NCBI RefSeq assembly: GCF_048544455.1
Contig: NC_133529.1
Location: forward strand, 61,264,271 to 61,328,270
Direction of reading: 5' to 3'
Origin: Silene latifolia
Taxonomy: Eukaryota; Streptophyta; Magnoliopsida; Caryophyllales; Caryophyllaceae
DNA: 64,000 nt
Positions 47,855-58,936 of the stretch are shown here, piece after piece (position 1 is the first letter of the stretch; every line of letters begins with the position of its first letter). The position numbers and the translations under genes were made by a program. The notes under the pieces were generated by a model that ran no database searches, had not been told where the DNA came from, and saw only the letters and a program-made list of their open reading frames with translations.

Positions 47855-48500
47855 AGCATGGATGGCGAGCCTTAATACGCACATGGCTGGCGAGCCTTAC
47901 AATGCACCGTGGCTGGCGAGCCTAACAACGCACGTGGCTGGCGAGCCTTACAACGCACATGGCTGGCGAGCCTTACAACACACATGGCTGGCGAGCCTTA
48001 CAACTCACATGGCTGGCGAGCCTTAAAACGCACATGGCTGGCGAGCCTTACAACGCACGTGGCTGGCGAGCCTTATAACACACCGTGGCTGGCGAGCCCC
48101 TTTCATGTACGCATCGCGGCTGGCGAGCCTCCTTCATATACGCAACGCGGCTGGCGAGCCCATTTCATATACGCACCGCGGCTGGCGAGCCTCTTTCATG
48201 TACGCACTGCGGCTGGCGAGCCCCTTTCATGTACGCACCGTGGATGGCGAGCCCCTTTCATATACGCACCGCGGCTGGCGAGCCCCCTTTCATGTACGCA
48301 CCGCGGCTGGCGAGCCTCTTTCATGTACGCACCGCGGCTGGCGAGCCCCTTTTATATTCGCACCGTGGCTGGCGAGCCCCTTTCATGTACGCACCGCGGC
48401 TGGCGAGCCTCTTTCATATATGCAACGCGGCTGGCGAGCCCATTTCATGTACGCACCACGGCTGGTGAGCCCCTTCATACACGTAACACAGCTGGCGAGC
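47855..48500 (+). repeat. GGCTGGCGAGCC minisatellite, about 23 units in two length classes
   Basis: Nine units of 25-27 bp (ATGGCTGGCGAGCCTTACAA and CGCAC) are followed by about 14 units of 31 bp (CGGCTGGCGAGCCCCTTTC, ATGTACGCAC). The core GGCTGGCGAGCC can form a GGCT/AGCC stem. The three forward frames stay open across much of the field simply because the unit lacks stops. Confidence 0.9.
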
Positions 48501-48820
48501 CTTTGTCCGCAAACAAGAAACAACCCAAGGACGTATCCCGAAGATGCCTCGGGTATGACTCCTTCTTATGGTTGGCGAGCCTTCATACATAGTCTAACGG
48601 ACTTTAAACGACCCGCACGGACAGTCGACAGACTCTAAACTGTTTCCGACGAGAGGTCCTCGACTCGTACCCTCGAGTCGCCTTGGCAGCGCCCTTCCCG
48701 ACGGCAGGTCCTTGGCCTAAATCCTTTCGAGCCGCCTCGACGTCGCTTCGATCTCCAGGTTGTAATCTTCGATTGACCTGGGGGCTCTACTTTAACTTTC
48801 GCCTTGTCCAAGCCTCATTC

Positions 48821-48833
48821 AAAGTGGGGGCTC
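48821..48833 (+). other. Polypurine tract of Tat-1
   Basis: AAAGTGGGGGCTC lies directly before the 3' LTR start TGTAGATACCC. Confidence 0.75.
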
Positions 48834-51288
48834 TGTAGATACCCAGTCTCTGTTGAGTCTCCAACAAACACCCGATGATTATCGGACTACAACATGCTTA
48901 GGAATCGCAGCGTTTGATCGACAGTTTGTGTACAACTATACGTCGGAAAACTTAAAACGATTTCGAAAATAAAACATTTGAAAACTTTTCAAAAGTACCT
49001 GGAGTGTTTAATGCAAGATGACGGGGTCGCAATAACACTAATTAGAGTCAAAACCGACACCGGACCAAAAACCGACTCAAAATTCAAATCCCGACTCCAA
49101 CAACAAGTCAAACCGAGTCAAACACAAAAAACAAACCTTTAAAATGCTTCCATGTTAAGATTTCCCGGAATCCTAAATGGTCAAGTACAAATCAATTTCT
49201 TCCAAATCCTAGGATAGAACAAATAATGATTACACTTGTGTGATAGCGACAAGACAACCGAAGACGCGCGAAATGGCTCGCGCCTCTTTGAGCAGTCCAT
49301 GCGGCCACGTCGCTCAAAACACGCATAATCACCCATTTTCCTAAAAATACCTCTCAAATGCCACCATTTGAGAGTTATGCCAGTGTCCGCCCCCTCTTTT
49401 CTCCCTTAAAATTCTAGACTCGACTTCTCAAGTCACCAACCGACACGTGTTTACGACCTACCGATCGTAAACACAAGCCTTACACATTCTTTTGTACCGT
49501 CATCGTGCATTAAATCACTTGACCGGCCATCTCGACCACTACACCACCACTAAACTAAAACAAAACACTCTTTTACTTGCTAAAACGGTTTTCAAACCGA
49601 GTTTTCCGGCCAAACAAGTTGATACACTTTCGTCGGTTTCTCGTCTCAAGCCTAGCATGTAAGTATGAGGGTGTAAAAACCTTCTTCTATCATGTTTTTC
49701 ATTTGTTTCATGACTATAACATGCTAAATCATGCATAACATGGTCCAAAACATGGGACGAATGAGCCAAAAGCGGATTTTTGGTTGAGCCAGGGGCTACT
49801 TATGTAGCACACAGGCTCGCGCCTAAAGCACCCCCTCACCTTAAATCCAAACCGTGTTTGGTCTCTTTATCTCTTTTAATTTTATTTCGTATTTGTAATC
49901 GGTTTTTACCATTTCAAATATTTCAAACCATTTTTCTTGTGACAAGTTTTTAACCATGAAACATTTTTCACCCTTGGTTCCTAATACCATGACGGTTCAA
50001 TCCGTATTTCGGTGATAATATTTGGTTAATTACATTATAAAAGGTATTTTAAAACCTTTTATTTCATTTCTTTACATTTTTAAAACAAATGTATTAGTCA
50101 CCAACACAAAGTCATCCTTGGTTCTACATACCATGTCTGATTTTAACCCGAGTACGATGATAAACGTTGACTAATTAGAAACAAATGAACTTAAAACAAT
50201 TAGCTCATAATCATTTTCAAAACTATTCATGTCAAGCTTGCAAAACCGAACCCGACATCGAATATTGTCAAAACAATGACGATTATTCAAGTCTCGTTCT
50301 TCAAATTAGCACAAAAGCGGCCTAAACGGCCTTTTCAAATCAAGACGGGTTTAAACACCCATTTTCAATACATTTAATGAACCTTTTCAACGGTCATAAG
50401 ACGTCTTTCATCGTCTGTTGACCCGCGCATAAATAGGCCACTTATCTTTCCATTTTCAAACCAGGGCAGACCCATTTGCATTGCCAATAGGCTCGCTCCT
50501 CTTATGGCTGCATGATGCAGGGTCTGTTCCCCTTCCAGCATTTGTCTAGGACGATCCCGATTCGGTTAACCCGAATACAGGACGGATCAGATGACAAATC
50601 TGCTCATTTTACATCATATTTGCAAAAACGCCTTACTAAGACAAACGGATCACGTTATGCACCATAAACCTAATTCGGTAAATGGATGTTTAATTTTCGT
50701 CTTGCATGCAAATCAACATTAAATCCAACTTAAGATCAAATACTTGATACTTGGATTAAACAAACCGACATAGAAAGCTCACATGTTAGTTTCAAACTAG
50801 TGGATGCACATTCATGCATTTACCCGTTTTATCAATTTTTGCATTTAACCAACCAAGATCGATCAGTAGAGGCCGCTACCGCGGGCGGGATTGGGTGTCT
50901 GATTAAAGGGCTTCCCAATACGTACCTTCACCTCTTAATAAGAAACTTTGGATAGTGGACGACCTTATCCAGGGCGTACGAGAGTCATTCTTGAGATAGG
51001 ATGCTAAAGAGGGACGATTCCTTATCTTTAGTACCTATGTCAAACACCGCTTTTTGCCTTGGTTGACCTAGGTATAAAGTGGATTCGAACGGGTTCCAAG
51101 TATCCCACAAATGCTTGGTGGCGACTCCGAACATCTCTTGCATCGTTTCGAGACCCTTGCCGAGACGAAACCGACCGATCTAAAACGATCCGGTCGAAAG
51201 CATTTTTACGCCGCTGAGCATGGCTTTCAAAAAGACCACAGCAGTGTCCACAGATCGGCTGGGCATACGCAGTTGGGCCATGTCCACA
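48834..51288 (+). repeat. 3' LTR of Tat-1, 2455 bp
   Basis: Starts TGTAGATACCC and ends TGTCCACA, with the distal 1190 bp matching 1501-2700. Three GGCTCGCGCC-type words lie at 49275, 49814 and 50490 (the last mutated). Position 50098/50099 shows the empty target site of copia A. Confidence 0.88.
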
Positions 51289-51391
51289 CATAGGAATGAC
51301 CTCCTGGCATCCTTTCTAGTGGGTTCTGCGACCTTGGGAGGACTACACCGGCGCTCCAGCTTTCGTAACCGACGTTCTTTGTTCTAGGAGT

Positions 51392-51999
51392 TCGAGTAGG
51401 CTTCTTCTGGCGGCGCCCATATGACCTATGTGGTACCTGGGTGAGCAGTTAGCTCGACAGTGCCTCCGTGACGCTTTTGTGGTTCCCATGGATCCTCCAC
51501 GGACGATGTTTAGGGAGCCTTCAGAGGCTGAGAGGACGACTCACCTCGCAGGAGCGAGTGGTGACGCTCTCTTTCTTTCCGATCTTGAGTACTCGGAGTT
51601 TGTACTGGGACACATGGTGTACTGGCCGATCGTGGTAAGTATAACTCCTTTTGAATATTTGAAAATCGAAATGACATACTCGAGGAAAGCGGAGCAGGGC
51701 GGATGGCGAACCGGCTGCGAGCGACCGCCGTGGAGGCTCTTTCCGCGTCGGCAGGTATGAACCTCCCCTTTTATTTTTCTTGATATGTATGAACATTCGG
51801 AGCTTTTTCGAAGTATTTTTCTTTCTCTTGCTTTGTCATTTATAAATTTCCTTCCTTTTAGAGGGAGCGTGAGCTCGAGGAGTCGCATGAGGAGATGGCT
51901 CACTTGTCGAGGGAGCTAGAGGTTCTAGATGCTAACGTTGGCAATCTCGAGGTGATGGTGGCTGTGTTAAGAAGTCGCCTAGCTGATCGTCGCGGCTAG
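51392..51999 (+). pseudogene. 3' part of an unknown spliced gene, cut by the Tat-1 insertion
   Basis: A T-rich acceptor at about 51391 (TTTGTTCTAG) opens a frame reading PMWYLGEQLARQ..., with a TGA at 51422. It continues through DAFVVPMDPPRTMF, HLAGASGDALF and VLGHMVYWPIVV. A possible intron starts at GTAAGT 51636. CAG|GTATG at 51754/51755 and TTTTAG|A at 51861/51862 bound a clear intron, and the last exon encodes RERELEESHEEM..., a heptad-rich coiled coil of 45 residues ending at TAG 51997. The 5' exons would lie beyond the Tat-1 insertion. It may be another antisense gene of Tat-2 or an older transposon gene. I recognise no family. Confidence 0.5.
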
Positions 52000-52682
52000 T
52001 CTTGTAATTTGTACATTTTAATGTTTTCGGGCATGAGCCCGAATTTTGTTGTACATATGAATGTTTATTTGTATATATGTCGTGGCCTGCGAGCCATTTG
52101 TTGATGGTGGGTGTGAAATATGCCGGTACCTGCAGGTTAGCTTGGAAACAGGTTTGGCATTTTGACTGTTTACGCCGTCATGCTGCTGAAATTCATACAG
52201 AAAAAACAAGCATAGCACATATAACACGAAATTTTGGCTTCAAATAAAAAATGCAACTTGACCAAGTCGAATAAAATGAAAATAAAAAAAGAAAAAAAGT
52301 GCCCCATCTTAGTGAGTAAAGCGAAATGACTCGACGCGCGACGGATTAAGGGAGTGCTTCCCCCTAAATAAAAAGAAAGAAAACGCAAATAAGTTTCAAA
52401 AATTTGAGACGAGGAAATTATGGAAATGATTCCCCTAAATAAAAAAGAATAAAAAAAAATGGATAAGTGTGCATTTTGACGAAATGTGAAATGACGATAA
52501 CGTCTCGAAGAGCGAACCCGCGTTGAAATAAGATTCCATAACAAATTTGGAATAAACAAGTGAGGAAATAAGAATTTCCGTAAAAATAAATACATATCCC
52601 TATAAGAATAGGAAAGTTCAAGTCAAATCCGGATTTAGGAAAGATCCTTTGCGAAAATAGCAGAAAATTGAGCTGGGGAAGA
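52000..52682. other. Noncoding region between the gene fragment and gene A2
   Basis: AT-rich. Includes GGGCATGAGCCC, a small hairpin near 52030 that may sit in a 3' untranslated region. Nothing else is seen. Confidence 0.4.
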
Positions 52683-52683
52683 G

Positions 52684-52731
52684 GCGCAGCATGAGCTGCG
52701 ATTCTTCTAAATGGTATAGCAGTTGCTGCGT
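52684..52731. repeat. GCGCAGC word pair upstream of gene A2
   Basis: GCGCAGCATGAGCTGCG at 52684, and a degenerate partner ending AGCAGTTGCTGCG in register from 52714, exactly 30 bp apart. The same word pairs recur in the Tat-2 LTR. Confidence 0.8.
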
Positions 52732-52782
52732 TTTCTCCCCAGGTGTTCTCTTCCTGAGCGATTTTTGGAAAAGGCCGAATGG

Positions 52783-52791
52783 TATAAATAG
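52783..52791 (+). promoter_or_regulatory. TATA box of gene A2
   Basis: TATAAATAG lies 110 bp upstream of ATG 52893. The counterpart of Tat-1 is at 35755-35763. Confidence 0.65.
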
Positions 52792-52892
52792 AGGCCTCGG
52801 GTTAGCTTCTATTCTCACAATTCTCCCTTCTATTACTCCATAATTCATCAAATATAATATTTCTCTCAAAAAAAGATCTTTTAAGAAAAAAA

Positions 52893-54291
52893 ATGGTTGC
52901 TTTCGAATCCCGACTCAAGGAATGGACCAACGAGTTTTCAAGTGTGGAGAAGTATGATATGGGTATTTTCGGATCCATTATGAATTTTAAATAGGTGAAA
53001 GTGGTAAAACCCTTTCTTGATGCTTGTCTTGAATATTGGAACTCAGAGTATCATGGTTTCGCCTTTCCTGGAGTTGAAATTTGTCCTTTACCCAAAGAAT
53101 TTGCAGTGATTGGAGGATGGGATTCCGAAAGTCTCCCGGCGTTCCGTACTAGGTCCCAAGGGTATAAGAATAAATTTAGGGATCTTCTTGGATTGACCAA
53201 AGCTGAGGCTGATCATTTTGTAACTTCCAAAGGTGTCCGGATCTTTGATTTTAGTGACCGCTTTATAGACAGGGAGGACCATACTATTTTTTTATGTTGA
53301 CGCGGAGATGAGAGGTGACCCGCGGTTTTTGAGTATCAACGAGCAAATGGAGCTGCGGAAGAGCCCAGCTTGCCTGGTGTTGGGAGAGACTATCTTAGGG
53401 TTGGATGGTCGGAAGGCCGATCGTGAGCTCCCGTATCTTGTAAGTCGCATCATTTTACAGGTAAAATGCTCCCGTTTATTTCCTTTTGTTTGTTTGTTTG
53501 TTGTTTTCGATGATGGGGACATTAATACTAGTCACCTTTTTGCAGCGCTGGTTGATGGAAAGGCTACGACTGATCGAGCCCCCAGTTGACGTGTCCAGAT
53601 ATCGATCACGATCGATCGTGATGAGGACGAGGTTTTATATGGTTGATTTCACTCGAGTTTGAACCTACTGGGAGAACAAACTAAAGAATGAAGGAGGTTC
53701 GCTGATCAGATGGATTATCCCTTGGTGGCATCTCAGGGCATTGACAGGAGTATCATCCTTGGATCCCATTCGATCCATATCTTCCCGGAGAGGCTAATGA
53801 GGCAAGTTGGCATGAGGCAAATGATCCCGAAGCTTGACACGGTTTCACATATGCCCTTGGCTCATACGCTTGAGACTTGTCGTGACTGGGCTTTGCGTTG
53901 GACTCAAAGGAACATGTGGTTTATTCCTGTCTCGGTTGGTTCATTGTGGGTGTCAGACTCTTATTTGCAGTGGGTCAAGGCTAGCACCTTAGAAGAGTGC
54001 GAGAAGTTGAGGAATCATGAGCCGATTGACTACATGATCCGCAAGGTGGCGAAGGAGAATTAGAAGTACTTGACTGAAGAAGAGGAAGAAGCTGGATTCC
54101 GAGTCGTCTGCCCGAAGAAGAAACCAAAGAGTGCTCCTGTTGAGATGACGATTGTGGATCGAAATGGGAAGACTAGGTCTCGAGAAAGACCGTTGGTGTT
54201 TAGGTCGAAGATAACGCAAGAGCATCCCTCTCGAGGTCGAGACAAGAAGTATGATCGAAATGACAAAGGCAAGGGGAAGATGGAAGAATAG
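52893..54291 (+). pseudogene. Antisense gene of Tat-2 (gene A2, homologue of 34212-35669)
   Basis: The start MVAFESRLKEW aligns with MDAFENRLRHW of Tat-1. A TAA at about 52992 follows after 33 codons, then EICPLPKEFAVIGGW. A frame change near 53300 precedes MRGDPRFLSINEQMEL. CTT|GTAAGT at 53440 and TTTTTGCAG|C at 53545 bound a 106-bp intron that restores ELPYL-RWLMERL. The matching place in Tat-1 has no intron. IRWIIPWWHLRALTGV follows near 53710, then a shift, then FPERLMRQVGMRQ and a charged tail ending GKGKMEE. At least three disabling changes make it a pseudogene. Conservation of start, order and C-terminus between two diverged Tat copies shows that this is a real element gene. Molecular function is unknown. 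Confidence 0.7.
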
Positions 54292-54854
54292 AAATAGCCC
54301 GAGTCTTTATATTATTAATTATTATTATTATTGTTTGTAATAAATGGCGGGATTTTTAGAATCCTAGCCTAGCATTTCATTTCAGCATTTATATATTATT
54401 TGGCGTATTATTAATAGATGAATAAATCGACTGTTTTTAGTTAGGAACTTAAAATTAGCTCCCTTTTATTATTCTTTCGAATTCCAAGTGCCAAAGCAAA
54501 TGTCCTGTTTACATTTTTGATTAGAAATTAATTGGGTTGTGTCCTGTGAAGGATTGCCTACGGATTCATTGAAAATGAAATCAAACCCAGAACATAGTTC
54601 GAAAATGGCAAATGTAAAAGAATAATTGTTCGAAGCAAAAGCTTGTGATAAACATAGGGAATAAGCATGGTGCTTTACTTACTCTTAGAAAATGCAATTT
54701 AGATTGATGATACTGAAGATAAAAAATAAAAATAATGCCAAAACGCAAGAGCGAGGTGGCACGAATGTTGAAGTTTGGCCAGTGCCGTGTATTTGGTGTC
54801 GCAAGAGCGACACGTGGATCCCGCGTGGCGCGATTTTAGTTCTTATTCTAAGGG
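54292..54854. other. Convergent gap between gene A2 and Tat-2 pol
   Basis: Noncoding. On the - strand it contains the post-pol motif (54533-54600): GAACTATGTTCTGGGTTTGA, then CCGTAGGCAATCCTTC and ACACAACCC. Confidence 0.55.
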
Positions 54855-55840
54855 TAATATCATTTGAGTTGGTCGAGATTAGTCGGGTTTGAAAACTCGT
54901 TTTCGTCTAAATTTGTAATTTTAACCGCATCCCACGAGAGTATGGTTTTGACTAAATATGGACCAACCCTATTAGGTTTGAATTTTCCCCTGGGTCGACT
55001 GGTAGAAGAGCTTGAACAGATTTAAGCTCTAGATCTCCCTCCTTCATGTTTCGAGGTTTAACTTTCTTCTTGAAAGCTCTTCGAATTCGTGCTTGATATG
55101 TTTGAACATTATGCAAGGCACGCAATATTCGTTTGTCCAAGAGGATGAGTTCTTCATATCTGTCTCTATTTCATTCTGCTTCCGGGATTTGGCTTTCGAG
55201 TAGAATCCGTAGAGATGGGATTTCTAGCTCTACTGGCTGTACAACTTCCATGCCATAAGTTAGATAGAAAGAAGTAGCCCAGTGGGCGTCTTGGCTGAGG
55301 TTCGATATCCCCATAAGGCGAAGGGTATCTTGCTAAGCCAGTCTTGATAATTATCGATCATTTTCTTGAGGATCATGACGACATTTTTGTTAGCTGCCTC
55401 TACTGCACCATTAGTCTGAGGTCGATAGGGCGAGGAATGATGATGCTTGATTTTGTATTTGGCTAACAATTGTTCGGTTTTGGCTTGAAAATGGGACCCA
55501 TTATCAATGATTATCTTATGTGGACACCCATATCGACAAACGATATCGGTTTGTATGAACTTGGCCACATCCTTAGAGGTTAAGGCGGTACAACATGCCG
55601 CTTCGACCCATTTTGTGAAGTAATCGATGGCTACAAAGATGAAACAATGATTACCCATCCCGGATGGAGTGATCTTCCCAATGATGTCGATTCCCCAAGT
55701 GGAAAATGGCCAAGGAGATGTCATTGTATATAGTAGAGATGGTGGGACATGCTGTATGTTCCCAAAGATCTGGTAATTATGGCAATGCGTATTTGATACA
55801 ATCTGTTTTCATCGTTGTCCAATAGTATCCTAGACGCATT

Positions 55841-57558
55841 CACTACTACAAATCCAGGCAACTACAACGCCCCTTTAACAACGATTATTCACGAAAATCA
55901 CAATAGACGTTGTAGAATGTATGGCGCAAATTTTACTAAAATTAATTACAACGGGTATGGTTATAACAACCGTTGTTATAAGTTTTAACAACGGGTCACA
56001 CATGCACAACCGTTTGTTAATAATTTGGCGCAAAATTGACGCAAAGTTAGTGAAAAGTAATCACAACGGTTACTTTTGAAACCCGTTGTTAAAACTTATT
56101 TGACAACGGTTGTTGTTTTACAACCGTTGTTAAAACGTTTTAACAACGGTTTTTGTTTAATAACCGTTGTCAATACCTTCCATACTATAAACCACACAAA
56201 CACAAATCAGCTACAGCCACAAAACACAAACCTTAATACACAAACACAAACACAGCAGACAAACACAAACACAAACACAAACACAACACACACTTTCTCA
56301 TCGTCTCTTTCTCTCTTTCTCATCGTCGCTTTATCTTTTCGCCGTCACTGTTGATTTCATCGTCTCTTACTTTCTCTAATTATCAGGTAAATCTCTAAAT
56401 CCTTGTTGGTTTCATCGTCTTTCATCGTCATTATTTTATTTTTCTAATTTTTTCATTTGCATGTATGTGTTTTTATCGACCATTATGTTATTTCTTTAAG
56501 TATTATTTGCTTAATTAGCTAGTAAAACAAATTAAATAAACTAAAACAAAGAAGAAGCAAGATGATAGAGAGGAATGCATGATAAACATAATTAATATAT
56601 ATATATATACATAAATTAAAAAAAAAAATTACATTAATAAAAATGCAATTCTTATATTTTCATAGAGAGTCTTATTCTCTTCTATGATATCCGTCCTCTC
56701 CTCCTTGGCTATTTGGAGGTTCCGTTCAGCAGTTGCTATATCGTCATATAGCTGCAACTGCTGCTGCTCTGTCAAGTCATCTTTTTTGGCGTCCTTCAGT
56801 ACGGATCGAGCATCCACAAGGTAGCTCCTGAAACTTTCCTCAACGTGGAGCAACCGGCGGATGAAACTGTTGTTGTTCTCGATCATAGTAAGAGTCTTAA
56901 GGATGATATCATTCATTTTGTTGATGGAGTTTGGAGTTTGTTTGAAAGATTAATTAGGGTTTATTTGGAGTTTTTTTAGCAGTTAGGGTTTGGACATGTA
57001 TAGTGAGATAATGGAATGTTAGTTGAGATAATGCATGTATTTATACTAAGCAATGTGTGGTTTGAGTTGTTTTTTAATTATTATATATGTTAGGAAGTTG
57101 TGCCATAATCATCATCATATCTCTCTCTGCTGCTTCAAATCTTATTACTAACCCTTCTCATTCCATATCGTCCATTCATATGCACAGGGATGACAGTAAT
57201 AATGCATGCATCGGAATTATAACGGGCCGTAATTATGCATACATCTAGTAATATTTAATTTTTTTTTTTTTTTTTTTAAAAACAAACAACAACGGTTATT
57301 TATAAACAACCCGTTGTCTTTAGTTATAACAACGGTTTTGTATATTATAACCCGTTGTTATAACTTTCCCCCCAAAATTGAGTCACACTCTCCACAATGG
57401 GTTTTTATACTTAAAACCGTTGTTAATAGTTTTAACAACGGGTTCCTTAAAAAAACCAACCGTTGTTAAAAGCTTTTACAACGGACGCATTAACAACGTC
57501 CGCTTTTTTATATAACAACGGTTTTTAACCGTTGTTATAGCCTGTATCTGTAGTAGTG
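55841..57558. mobile_element. Non-autonomous CACTA (En/Spm) transposon, 1718 bp
   Basis: Ends are CACTACTACAAATC...CTGTAGTAGTG with the 3-bp duplication ATT (55838-55840, 57559-57561). Many subterminal copies of AACAACGGTT and its complement lie in the outer 300 bp of each side. There is no transposase. An (ACAAAC)n stretch (about 56225-56285) and a poly-T run near 57257 lie inside, as does a 95-aa frame on the - strand. Confidence 0.88.
56629..56916 (-). CDS. 95-aa coiled-coil frame carried by the CACTA element
   Basis: Starts MNDIILKTLTMIENN and is rich in heptad-like leucines and charges (LTEQQQLQLYDD, AERNLQIAKEE). It is the only frame of note in the element, sits away from the subterminal repeats and has ordinary codon composition. 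It may be a captured host exon or an element-specific small protein. No homologue is recognised. Confidence 0.35.
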   Translation of the reverse strand: MNDIILKTLTMIENNNSFIRRLLHVEESFRSYLVDARSVLKDAKKDDLTEQQQLQLYDDIATAERNLQIAKEERTDIIEENKTLYENIRIAFLLM

Positions 57559-58936
57559 ATTATTTTCTTTTCCATAATTGGTGCACTCATATGAGGACCG
57601 CATTCTCCATCATGGACCTCTTCCATAACTTTCTTTGCTTTTGAATGATCAAGGCAAAGCAAAATGACGCCTTGTGGCGTTCTCTTGTATAACTCCCCTT
57701 GATTTAGGACGTTTTGGGATGGTAGTAGACGAATCGCTCGTTGCCCCCTTTTATCCATGTCGGGTGGGTAAATGCCGTTGAGCTTGTAATTTAGAATGGC
57801 TTGGTACCAAGGATCCTCTTGATTTTCGTTCTCATCAGTGAGAAAGTGCACATAGGCTGGCTCAGATCGTCGTTCAATACATAACGGCATTGCCATCAAG
57901 TTGTCATGCATGTTGATCAAGGATGTAAGTTTCGCAAGAGCGTCTTCAAACTGATTTTCTTCTCGAGGTAGATGTAAGTAAATGACTTGGTCAAAGAATT
58001 GAGCCACTTGATCTATCCCGGCTTGATATGGCGCAAGGCTTTCACTTCTGATTTTCCAAGACCCAGTGATTTGATTGGTGATTAAAGATGAGTCTTCGTG
58101 GACTCGAAGCCTTTTGATGCCTAAACCAACTGCTGGTTGTAAACCAATAAGGCAGGCGTCATATTCTGCCGCGTGATTAGTCACGTCGAAGTCGAGTTTG
58201 ACAGAAATTGGTGTGTGCTCGCCTTTAGAAGAAATGAGCAACACTGCTATACCGTATCCTCTTAGATTGGAAGCCCCATCGAAGTAGAGGTCCCATGATT
58301 CTGCATCGGTGTGCAAAATGTCTTCATCTGGAAATGACCGTGTATCTATTACTTGGGTGTCATGAATGGGATTGTCTACGAAGAATTCGGTAACTGCTCG
58401 TCCCTTGATGACCTTCAGAGGCAGATATTTGAGGTCAAACTCTGAGAGCATCAAAGTCCACCTCGCCAAGCGTCCATTTAAGATAGGCTTCTCGAAAATG
58501 TATTTGACAGGACCCATCTTTGAATATACCTTGACAGAGTAGCTAAGCATATAGTGGTGTAGCTTCTTGGTTGCCCACACAAGAGCGAGGCATATCTTCT
58601 CAAGTGGTGTATATTTAGTCTCATACTCCAAGAACTTCGTACTAAAGTAGTAGATAACTCTTTATTCCTTTCTAACAACCTGCGCGAGCATAGCCCCCCA
58701 TGGCTGTCTTTGTGACTGTGAGATACAGATATAAGGGTTGATCTTTTTGTGGTGGCATTAGAACTGGTGGTTTAGCCAATATCTCCTTAATTCTGTCGAA
58801 TGCCTTTTGACAATCGTCATCCCACATGGTGTGGTCTGTTTTCTTGAGCTTCTTGAATATAGGTTCACAAATCATAGTGAGCTTTGAAATGAAACGACTG
58901 ATGTACTGTACTTTGCCCAGCAAACCCCGAACTTCC

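Larger units (their letters stand above)
1..51288 (+). mobile_element. Tat-1: giant Tat/Ogre-lineage Ty3/gypsy retrotransposon, nested with other elements
   Basis: One element is framed by an LTR whose distal part (1501-2700) is nearly identical to the distal part of a second LTR (50099-51288). Between them, in order, lie a tRNA-Arg-type PBS, gag, an aspartic protease with a DNG active site, RT, RNase H, a second archaeal-type RNase H, integrase, a long 3' region with an antisense gene, and a purine tract before the 3' LTR. The extra RNase H and the antisense gene downstream of pol are hallmarks of the Tat lineage. The true 5' end lies left of the window. All of copia A, copia B with its hAT and copia C, and the element at 37639-46168 are later insertions. 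Without them the visible part is roughly 19 kb. It is defective through several nonsense codons. Confidence 0.85.

Noticed and set aside
47855..48500. CRISPR-like array of GGCTGGCGAGCC with short spacers
   Set aside because: The spacers are themselves near-identical, the units are tandem, and the setting is a plant retrotransposon. It is a minisatellite.
47909..48638. Long repeat proteins in all three + frames
   Set aside because: The frames are open only because the repeat unit lacks stops. The 31-bp period shifts frame each unit and there is no start context or family match.
52170..52869. Leucine- and phenylalanine-rich - strand frames suggesting membrane proteins
   Set aside because: They arise from A-rich sequence read in reverse and overlap the promoter region of gene A2.
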